DNA of 64,000 bases, from positions 51,972,271 through 52,036,270 of the forward strand of contig OZ022509.1 of assembly GCA_963989385.1 (NCBI GenBank). The letters are read 5' to 3'. Below, in pieces: positions 46,057 to 55,759 of the stretch. This DNA is from Ctena decussata (lineage: Eukaryota; Mollusca; Bivalvia; Lucinida; Lucinidae). The notes beneath the pieces were generated by a model. The model searched no databases. It had not been told where the DNA came from and worked only from the letters and a program-made list of their open reading frames with translations. Position 1 is the first letter of the stretch. The number at the start of each line of letters is the position of its first letter. The position numbers and the translations under genes were made by a program.

Positions 46057-49000
46057 TTAGACTAGTCAGAAAAAGTGTATTACGTACTGGAATTAGTAAG
46101 ATGTTGCGTGTTTGACTTTCCATGCACTTACTGAGCAGACTGTGCATATGCTCATCTGAAGACTTTCTTCGCGTGGCGCAACACTAAATATTCCAGCCAC
46201 ATTCAATGATAACAGATTTATTCCTCATGCTCAGCTGACACACAACGCTGACACAACGTCGTGTCATTAACGTTGGTTAAACGTCACTGTGCCGTTGAAT
46301 TAACGTTGATATTGACGGTTACTTTTTACTTCAGACAAAAGCTGATCATATGAGGCGCGAATTAGTACTCCGAAATAAAGAGGCTTATCGAAGATGTTTT
46401 GCCATAGTTTAATCGATGATCACAAAACATCGAATCACATCGAATCAACGTTGATTCGATGACGATTCAACTTTTTTTGTCTGTTGGCATGATGAGACTG
46501 AAATGTAAACAGCGCAGATCCTGATACGACTGCTCTACTAGGCCTGCAATGTGTGTCCCAGTAGTAAGAACTGCAGGATATGCTATTACTGATCGCAAAC
46601 TCTCAAAAGTACACTTTGTAAATGTTGAAAATCGGTACTTTGTTGTCTACGGCCATAATACATTGAAAACATCGGTTCTCGTCCGATCACGGAAATTAAG
46701 CAACGTCGGGCCCGGTTAGTACTTGGATGGGTGACCGCCTGGGAATACCGGGTGCTGCAGACTTTTGTCTGCTTTTCTTTATTTTCTATTTTTATTTCTT
46801 TTTTCTTTGATAGTTTTCTTCCCCCAATTTCACGATCATTATATATGTATCTCAAAGCTGTGCGAAGGAAAATACTTTTCCCTCAACGTTATAGACCGTT
46901 TACCGTCTGCTGTGCACTGTCCACTCGCCCTTCGCTTTGGAGCATGCTGAAAAGAAGTGCATGTTGTTCGCGGTTTTCTGTATACTATTTACTGTCCAGT
47001 GAAGTGTCTACTGTCTGTCTACTGCGTCCTGGATACTGTTTACTGCGGTCTGTCTGCTACAACATGGATGTGGTGCAAGCACATGGGGCATGGGTACAAG
47101 GTCGCAGCATGTGCGCCTGTTTCAGCGCATCTGGACTCTAAAATGATGTACCTTCAACCAAAGTGGAGTCGCACAAACAGATGAAACCAACATAAGCATC
47201 ATAGTAACCTGCACTTTATGGGAGATGAACCCTGGTGGCCCGTAAGACTAATAAAGGATTGCAAAAATTCCTATGTAGCACATACCTATATTTGGGCAGC
47301 AAAACCCACACGCAGGCACATCTAATTTTCTGTACATTTAAGTTCTGCAATAGTTAAAACAAATAAAAAAATAACAAGTAAATTAAAAAGGCAGTTCTGA
47401 CATTTTTCTTGTCAATTTTAGTTTTGTATGATAGAAATGCAGAATTTATCAATTTTGGCAATATGCACAAATTCTAGCATTATTTCTTTTCCTTAGAGAA
47501 TTGCTTCTTTCGTCTGAAGATCGATGTTAATGAAACGTGGACCTAGAATAAATTAGTTATGACTGTGGGCAGACTTCCAATATCATTATTTTGTTCCACG
47601 ACGCGAGAAAACCAGCGAAGTGGTTGTGCGCCCAGCGCAGACTCAGATAAGCCCGGGTTGTGCGCCCAGCGTAGACTCAGATAAGCCCGGGCATCCACCC
47701 AGTCTGATCAGAGTCTTTGCTGTCCACATGAAGGTAGCGCGCCACGTTAGATCCTTAGCTACCGTTAAAGCGCTTAGAAAAGACTGTGATCATACTAGGC
47801 GGATGCCCAGGCTGATCTGAGTCTGCGATGGGCGCACTCCACTTTGCTGCTTTCTCTTGTCGCGGCTCATTTTTTTCTGATTCAGATAAACGGATATCTA
47901 ATTGGAAGCTCAAGGAGACGGATCAGATCTTCACATTGATACATACTACCCAGCAGGCACACAACGTTATAATGACGTCGCATTGACGTCGACGCAAACA
48001 TTACATTTCATCGACGTCATTCTGACGCCATGTGCCCGCTGGGAAATACTTACTGCCCAGCAGGCACATGACGTCGAAATGACGTCGTATTGACGTCTAT
48101 GCGGCATGGGAGCGTCGCATCGACCCCATTTTGACATCATTACGACGTCATGTGCCTGCTGGGTGTCTTGCAATGCTGTTCAAACAATTTCCATCGTTTT
48201 TATTTACTCTCTCTATTGGGACACCTTTAAATTACCAGATTATTCTAAAATTTAAACAAATGCTAAAAGTAGCTGACAGTGTGTCAAAAATACTGATAGG
48301 ATATGACGCATTGCACATCTTGATCTGATTTTAAAGTGATTTCTCAGATACATCTATCCCAAAATTTCGGATCACTGCGGTTATTTTTATTTATTTTTTG
48401 TTAATCTTGCAGCTCTTGGATTACATCATTGATAATCAAGGGTCGGTTATATTTGCACGTGCATTTTATGCTCATCTCTTTAAACGATATGAGCCTTGTC
48501 CGGGTAAAATATGTTTGACACTATACGCAAACAGTGGGTACCAAGATAAGTCTATGCAACTGCGTAGTCTGTCAGAGTTAGTGCAGTTCACCGTTTGATT
48601 TCCAGAAGGCATACTTATTGCGCCTAACCTGTTCTGATTGTGCTAGTGCACAGACTAGTCTGGACATAGGCGTTTTGCATACACCACAAGGCTGACTTTA
48701 TCACGACACGACTCAAATGGCCTGCGCAAGGAAAAAATGTGCTTCAACCCATAATATTTACAGCGAAATATGTATGTATACGCAACCAGGAGGTACCAAG
48801 ATATGTCTACGCTCATGTGTAGTCTACCGTGCTCTGATTGCGCATGCGTCTAGTCAAGACACGCGCGTTTTGCTTATGAAATAAGACTGGTTTTATCATG
48901 ACACGAGGTATGCGCAAGGGAAAATGTATTTCACCCCATCTTGGGAAAAGCGAATGCAGTCCCATTAGTGTCTTTTCTTTTCGCGCTCTTTACGACGCCA

Positions 49001-49960
49001 CAGTGTATGATGCTCAAGATTGCTTATACATGTTGTGAACGCATACATGTTACCACAGACTGGACTGATTCTTCTCGTCGCATATGGCAATTTTCCGAGG
49101 GTGCGGCTCTTGGGTTACATCATTGGCAATCAGGATAATCAAGTGTCGATCTTATTTTCACGTGCATTTTATGCTCATCTCTTGTTTTGAATGTTATTAG
49201 CCCTGTCCGGGTAAAATATGTTTGACGCTATACACAAACAGTGGATACCAGGATAAGTCCATGTAACTGCGTTGTCTGTCAGAGTAAGTGCAGTGCATCG
49301 TTTACGAGAGAGCATGCACTGCCGCGAGAGTTTGAGATCAGTAAAAGTTATAATATCCTGCTGTTCTTACTACCGGGGCACACATTGCGGGCCTAGCAGA
49401 GCAGTCATATCAGGATCTGCGCTGTTTGCGGTTCAGCCTCACCAAGCCTGCGGAAATTAAATGCTGAATCATCATTGAATCAACGCTGAATGAACATTGA
49501 ATCAACGTTGATTCAATGTGATTCAATGGTGTGTGCCCAGTGTATAAACTATAGAAAAACATCTTTAATGAGCCTCCTTATTACCGAGTACAAATTTGCA
49601 CCTCATATAATCAGCTATGTCTCAAGTTACATGTTAACCGTCAATATCAACGTCAGTTCAACGTCATAGTAACGTTTAATCAACGTCAATGCCACGCCGT
49701 TGTTTCAGCGTTCTGTGTCAGCTGAACCTGAGGCACAAATCTGTAATCATTGAATGTGGTTAGAATATTTAGAGTTGTGTCGCGCGAAAAAAAACTTCAG
49801 GTGAGCATAAGCGAACTGTGCATATCAGCTTTCACATATGCGCAGTCTGCTCAGTGAGTGCAGGGAGAGTAAGGTTATCAAAACACGCAACATCATATCA
49901 ATTTCAGTGCGTACTATATTTTTTTCCGAATAGAATGCGCATTTACGCAGACTAGTCTAA
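46057..49960. mobile_element. 5S-bearing long-inverted-arm unit E
   Basis: A complete unit with TTAGACTAGTC and GACTAGTCTAA ends and all internal blocks: MITE-G at about 47597-47872, GACGTC palindromes at about 47946-48164, direct repeats at about 48410-48600 and 49105-49305. It is closest to units C and D in the 5S flank. Confidence 0.82.
46645..46764 (+). rRNA. 5S rRNA: 5S ribosomal RNA gene, unit E
   Basis: Full length, with canonical GGATGGGTGACC and an immediate TTTT after GCAGAC, as in unit C. The upstream bases are the same in all units, so any upstream promoter element is shared. Confidence 0.92.
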
Positions 49961-50466
49961 GCAGTGCCGGATCTCTCCTTAAAGGTTCGGAACGAAAGTT
50001 TTTCACACCTATAAAACAGCTCATAATTTTAAAAGATTTGTTTTATGTACACACAGATAATTAGCAAGGTCATACATTCGGATAGAAGCTACATGATATT
50101 ACAACGCATCTATAATTAGAAACTGAAAGTACAAACGTTTTGAAGGATTAAGTGCGTATTTTAAAACATCATTTTATGAAGAAAATGAAATCGCTTCTAA
50201 GCCTGAAAAAGCCGACAGATTCACTTAGTTTGTTACTCCCCTTTCAATTTTATTTAGAACAAAAAAGGAGGGGACCCAGATTTGGAGAAACGAAAATTCC
50301 ATAGCTTTCAATTCGTTAATACCCCTCACCTGCCTTGAAAGGCCATTTCACCCCCCCCCCCTCCTCCCCACACACACTACCACACACATCAATTACGCAC
50401 TTGTTTCTTGGCGTGCTACAGGGTGAAACTTTTATTGTGCCACTGTTTAAATCTTATTAAACAGTA
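49961..50466. repeat. Spacer between units E and F
   Basis: The usual spacer with the shortest C-run of the array (about 50351-50361). Confidence 0.8.
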
Positions 50467-51183
50467 TTAGACTAGTCAGAAAAAGTGTATTACGTACTGG
50501 AATTAGTAAGATGTTGCGTGTTTGACTTTCCATGCACTTACTGAGCAGACTGTGCATATGCTCATCTGAAGACTTTCTTCGCGTGGCGCAACACTAAATA
50601 TTCCAGCCAATTCAATGATAACAGATTTTTTCCTCATGCTCAGCTGACACACAACGCTGACACAACGTCGTGTCATTAACGTTGGTTAAACGTCACTGTG
50701 CCGTTGAATTAACGTTGATATTGACGGTTACTTTTTACTTCAGACAAAAGCTGATCATATGAGGCGCGAATTAGTACTCCGAAATAAAGAGGCTTATCGA
50801 AGATGTTTTGCCATACTTTAATCGATGATCACAAAACATCGAATCACATCGAATCAACGTTGATTCGATGATGATTCAACTTTTTTTGTCTGCTGGCATG
50901 ATGAGACTGAAATGTAAACAGCGCAGATCCTGATACGACTGCTCTACTAGGCCTGCAATGTGTGTCCCAGTAGTAAGAACTGCAGGATAGGCTATTACTG
51001 ATCGCAAACTCTCAAAAGTACACTTTGTAAATGTTGAAAATCGGTACTTTGTTGTCTACGGCCATAATACATTGAAAACATCGGTTCTCGTCCGATCACG
51101 GAAATTAAGCAATTAAATGCTGAATCATCATTGAATCAACGCTGAATGAACATTGAATCAACATTGCTCATTAAACAGTATTC
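50467..51183. mobile_element. 5S-bearing unit F, internally deleted
   Basis: The left arm is complete. The unit then jumps from inside the 5S gene (51111) to a short piece of the right arm (AATTAAATGCTGAATCATCA.., to about 51166), and then to the spacer end CTCATTAAACAGTATT. AAATTAA occurs at both parental sites of the first junction (5S GGAAATTAAGC and right-arm GGAAATTAAATGC), pointing to a microhomology deletion of most of the unit. Confidence 0.85.
51054..51113 (+). pseudogene. 5S rRNA pseudogene, unit F (3' half missing)
   Basis: Only the first ~59 bases (GTCTACGGCC to ATTAAGCAA) remain. The intermediate element and box C are lost, so it should be inactive. Confidence 0.88.
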
Positions 51184-51811
51184 CATAGGGAAGAATTCTC
51201 GTTTTAGTGACGGGATTTTCCAATTATCTCCAAGAGGGCCGGAGATAAGCGGTTACCTGTATGCGGTTCTCAGTTTAATAGGGAAATGTATAGAAGCTCA
51301 TAAATAAGTTAAATTTTCTTATTTAATATATTTTCCGACATTAAATTATAACGTCTAGCACGAAAGAGCATTTCAAGCTCTTTAATCTGGTATAAAAATC
51401 ATAGAAATGTGTCAATGAGAAGTTTCTTCCATCAGAGCCCATAGTTTTCTTTCTATAAACCATAAGTTTCTTAACACAATTTATTCAAATTACGCGAATC
51501 TTCGTTTTTGGACCTAAATAACACATAGAAATTAACATTTGCGAATCTATTATAACGTATGAGCTAGAAGCTGTTATTCCACTGATTACAATGATGTATT
51601 TTATACATACATAGCTAATTGGGAAATTTCTTCCCTGAACGCCTAATTTTGCTTACTATTGATTCGAAGCTTGGTCGAAATTTTTCTAAGTTCTCTCTAT
51701 TAACCATTAAAACACTGGAAAGGGAAGCAATTCCATTTATGGCCAAGGGCTAAAATTTACAGGTAGTACAGAGTTATCGATTTTACACCGTAACGAGTTT
51801 TCTGCCAGATG
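51184..51811. repeat. X repeat, copy 3 (right edge of the 5S array)
   Basis: It nearly matches copies 1 and 2 and ends GCCAGATG, after which the sequence (ATATATCAAAG) is unrelated to any unit. This fixes the right edge of the array. Confidence 0.85.
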
Positions 51812-51884
51812 ATATATCAAAGTGTATCCGTGTTTTTTAGAATAGAATAGTCTTTCTCTCACATGCACAATTATTGCCAATCAA

Positions 51885-52275
51885 GAGTGCACCAGTACCT
51901 TGTAACGAATAAAGAGTGCACCAGTACCTTGTAACAAACAAAGAGTGCACCGGTACCATGTAACGAATAAAAAGTACACCGGTACATTGTAATGAATAAA
52001 GAGAGCACCGGTACCTTGTAACAAATAAAGAGTGTACCAGTATCTTGTAACGAATATAGAATGCACAAATTCCTTGTAACGAATAAAATATGCACCAGTA
52101 TCATGTAACGAATAAAGCGTGCATCAGTTCCATGCAACGAATAAAGAATGCACCAGTACCTTGTTACGAATAAAGAGTGTACCGGTACCTTGTAACGAAT
52201 AAAGAATGCACCAATACCATGTAACGAATAAAGAATGCATCAGTACCATGTAACGAATAAAGAGTGTACCAATAC
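51885..52275. repeat. 29-bp minisatellite, ~13 copies
   Basis: The unit is approximately GTGCACCAGTACCTTGTAAC plus GAATAAAGA, repeated with base changes. Repeats are contiguous without unique spacers. It produces long open frames on the minus strand that are not genes. Confidence 0.92.
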
Positions 52276-54152
52276 CAGAATTAAACAGAGATACGATTGC
52301 AGGCATGATATGGCTCGTCTGGATCTTAAATTACAGAACATGTCCTGAGGAATTTGTGGTGGTTTCCGAAGATGATATAGTGATGAATGATATAAAATGA
52401 AAAATCAGCTTCTTAACTCATTTTTGTTTAGAGTAGTTACAGTAATCAGAGCGCCAGATTAAACGGGGTTTTGTGGATATTTCGGAGATATTGTTTTATT
52501 TCTCAACGAAAACATATGTTGTGATTCCTCATTAGAACCGTCTCGCCATGAGGGGTCTAAATTTATAGGGGTGGGTGGGTGGGGGGGGGGGGGTAATGGA
52601 GAAATGTTGAAAATTATCGACCGCAACTATTTATTGAAGGGGACTTAACTGAATTCTCGGATAGAAAAACTAAACAGGATTAACACCCCTGGTATACTAA
52701 AATGTTTCGACAAAGACGAGCTTCCATATATTCTAAATCAATAGACATCACCTAGGGAGAACCGTTACAAGGAAATCGGAGATTTGAGAAACTCGAAGGT
52801 AAATAAATGAAGATACACTGTATTATTCTGTACTTCAATTGCGTGATGACCATTGGTCACCAAACTATAAAAAAGTTTATGCAAATTATTTTTATCAAAG
52901 TATTCCCAAACAAAGTATATTTGCGTTAGTGCAGTTAGTTACACAACTTGACAAACAGTCTAGAACTACGGCTAATACTGCCAATAGAACTCTAGCTAAA
53001 TGGGAGTATTTAGTGATAGGCATCAGCATAAAATGCATAGTATGGTTCTAATCTGAAGCGAATCGACGAGATGATTCAAATGAGGAATCGCAATATAAGT
53101 TTATAGAAGAAATACGTGAACATCATACAATATTCATCAAAATTAGTATTCCGTCACATCTAGGACCATGGTGCCAGGTCGGAAGAAACTGACTTGAACA
53201 GAACTGACTTCATGGTATCTAGAGTCCGAATCACAGACACATCAACCACCTCTAATTGAAATTGTACGAAATATTGAAAAAGCTTAACCTATTGAGGCCA
53301 AATGAGATTCTACTTGGCTCTTTGAGCGAGTCCAGCTCTAGTGTAAGGGGTATCCCGTTTAATTTATTTATACTCATTTATCTTTTAAATCCAATACTAA
53401 AGGCAAACAGTGAAGACCCTGGTCAGATGCTATTTGTAGCATCTGAACTTGGGCTTCACTGTTATATTTTTGCAATGTCAATGCCAGCCTTTCTGCTTTG
53501 AATCGTTGACTTTGAAGAGCCATATTAGCGTTGGTTAAATAGCGCTGTATTAAATAGAATAGACGCCAAGCTGATTACAGGGACTAATAAGATACTTTCT
53601 GAATTCAGTAGATTGTCACTCGGAGTTCCTCATATTATAAATATGATAATACTCCGAGCTAACAATATCATACATCCGAGATTTCTTTACCCTAAAAATT
53701 CGATACATCAAACTTCCGTCTCGGTAAAAAGACAAGCTTCCTATCAGATTGAAAGCTGATAAGGTGTTTGTCACTCACAAAAAGGCCATATTTTTCGACA
53801 GCAGTATAATTTTGGGCAGAAAATATCGCTTTATTCAGAATGAAATGGTTTAAGTTCTATTCAACCTTGAAAATTATGAAATTTCCAGTTGGTACTAAAT
53901 TTGAGATATTATAAAAACATGTCAGTAAAATTACTATCGCACATGCTTTCTTCGTCATTATTATTTAATATTTGCCTACGTACAAAAGCTCGTGTCTCAA
54001 GGAAATACAACGAAACGAATAGTCCAACCGCCTCCGTGTCTTTTTTTTTTTTTTTTGTCTGCTCCTCCTCCCCTTCCGACACCATATTTTTTCACATATC
54101 GTGTAAATTTTTATTTACAACTGTTCAATTTTTACTTTTACAATAGACTGCA
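52276..54152. other. Gene-free stretch with minor palindromes and G/T runs
   Basis: A G-run is at about 52576-52593 and a T-run at about 54041-54057. Small palindromes lie at 53403-53465 (GCAAACAGTGAAGACCC..GGGCTTCACTGTTA) and 53615-53659 (CGGAGT..ACTCCG). I recognise no coding exon; the open frames at 52839, 53256 and 53889 have no supporting motif. Confidence 0.4.
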
Positions 54153-54304
54153 GTATTTGTATGTATGTATGTATTAATGTTTGTATGTATGCACACTCGT
54201 ACGTACGCACGTACACTCGTACTACGTGCGTACGTATGTATGTATGTATGTATGTATGTATGTATGTATGTATGTATGTATGTATGTATGTGTGTATGTA
54301 TGCA
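54153..54304. repeat. (GTAT)n microsatellite
   Basis: GTAT repeats are nearly uninterrupted at about 54233-54301, with an impure leader containing GTACGTACGC words. Open frames of Met-Tyr-Val-Cys repeats on the plus strand, and Tyr-Ile-His-Thr repeats on the minus strand, derive from it. Confidence 0.95.
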
Positions 54305-54539
54305 CGCGCATGCTCAGATCGAAGTATGTGTAAAGACATACATATTAACGTGATGCTGTCTATATTATTTCTTATGTGTATGATTTCCATGTATGTATAC
54401 ATGTACAATGATTTTTACTGCTGTATTTTCATTTTGAGTCTTTTTAGCGCGACTTTGCGAAGCAAAGACGTGCTTATGCAATACCCTTTTTGTGTGACCG
54501 CGGGCGCGTGCTAGTGCGCGTGCGCCTTTGTAAAAATAT

Positions 54540-54752
54540 TCACCTGTTGCGTTTAGCTCAGCTTCTAAGTAACCGTAAGGACTAGAGTCTTCAAACTTGC
54601 TGGATAGAAACATCTAGGGAAGCTCCACTGAAAGCAGTGATGCATATCGGGCCATCGCCTTTATTTCACGGTTGACTGAACATAGACAAAAAATCACCTG
54701 TTGCGTTAAGCTCAGTTTCTAAGTAGCCGCAAGGGCTAGGGTCTTCAAGGAG
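54540..54752 (-). repeat. Two copies of the ~200-bp repeat family found in T1/T2, reverse orientation
   Basis: On the minus strand the words GGGCCCGATATGCATCACTG (approximately), CTTTCAGTGGA, GCAAGTTTGAAGACTCTAGT, TTACTTAGAAGCTGAGCTAAA and CGCAACAGGTGA appear in the same order as at 32880-33430. This shows that the family is dispersed independently of the transposon. Confidence 0.7.
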
Positions 54753-54871
54753 TCATAAAAGGTGGTTTGCCTTTGTAAAAATGACAGTAAAACATGAATG
54801 TGTATACCATACACCTTATGAATAAACCAGCCATGTTGTAAATGACATAGCCAGAGTACAACACATTCATA

Positions 54872-54932
54872 TGAGCCATGACACGAGAAAACCAACAAAG
54901 CGGCATGTTCGCCCAGCGCAGACTCGGATCAG
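54872..54932. mobile_element. MITE-G family, left end fragment
   Basis: ATGAGCCATGACACGAGAAA followed by ACCAACAAAG and CGCCCAGCGCAGACTCGGAT match the left 60 bp of MITE-G. The rest is missing. Confidence 0.75.
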
Positions 54933-55324
54933 TTTAAGAGTTGAAAATCGTTGAAAAACGAGGCAACACTGAAAATGGCAGAGTTTATTCCCCTGAAAAT
55001 GTACCCATACACATCAACGGCTACTAACCAACTGGCGTTCGAGACTCTCTGTCACAATAACGGAGGAAACCGGCGACCTCTGGCAAAGTCAGAAATAAAA
55101 GTAAACAGAAGATATCCCCAAACATCATAAACCTAGAGTTTCATAGTTGAATGCACAATTACAAATAACACAGATTGGCAAGCAACAGGATTACCTAATG
55201 TTTTTGGAAGCATCAATCAAACTATGGATGTCCTGATTAGATTGCGCAGAGGCAGCTAGAGCCTTACTTGGGCCTCTTGTGTCCGCACATTTCACATTGT
55301 TTGGCAAGTCGATTATCTTCACAT
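54933..55324. other. Unrecognised stretch
   Basis: No gene or element boundary could be supported. A GTACCCATACACATCAA word resembles GTACCCATTCACGTCAATAA near 59920, suggesting a dispersed repeat fragment. Confidence 0.35.
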
Positions 55325-55547
55325 GGGCGTAGCTACCTATACGGCAAATACGCAAATGCGTATTGAAATTTTGTCAAAATTGACAAAATTTCAAAACGCA
55401 CCTGCATATTTGCATGCTGAAAATTTATAAATTAGACAAAGATTTCAATACCAATTACCAAAGTGGCTGAAATACTAGCTTTCCCTTCAAGAAGTAGAGA
55501 ATAAAACATGGTTGTGCGTATTATGAAATTGCCCCTAGTTACGCCCC
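55325..55547. mobile_element. ~220-bp TIR element with GGGCGTAGCTA-type ends
   Basis: Left GGGCGTAGCTACCTATACGG and right CCCCTAGTTACGCCC form inverted ends. Inside is a perfect palindrome AAATTTTGTCAA/TTGACAAAATTT, and TGCGTATT / AATACGCA words are placed symmetrically. It is non-coding. Confidence 0.65.
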
Positions 55548-55759
55548 TGCTTCAGTTTAGTTAGATGATCTTTATATATGACATTTCATGACATTTCGTC
55601 ACATTAGTTGTTAGCAATACAGTTTGCTACTTGGTTCACAAAAAGAAGAGATCCAAAATACTATTTTTTATACGTGAGACTTTACATACTGAAGGTAAGT
55701 GTAAGTTTACCTCTACGAATGTGGCTGAATCGGGACAGTTCGCCTAATTTAAACATTAA

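Noticed and set aside
14911..51811. X repeats as LTRs of a giant retroelement
   Set aside because: No TG..CA ends, primer-binding site, polypurine tract or coding domains, and a third X lies inside the array.
51885..52275. Possible CRISPR array
   Set aside because: Repeats are contiguous, 29 bp and diverged, with no unique spacers, in a eukaryotic context. It is a minisatellite.
52124..52306. Minus-strand open frames across 51871-52306
   Set aside because: They are translations of the 29-bp minisatellite.
54115..54514. Open frames rich in Met-Tyr-Val-Cys or Tyr-Ile-His-Thr
   Set aside because: They are products of the GTAT microsatellite.
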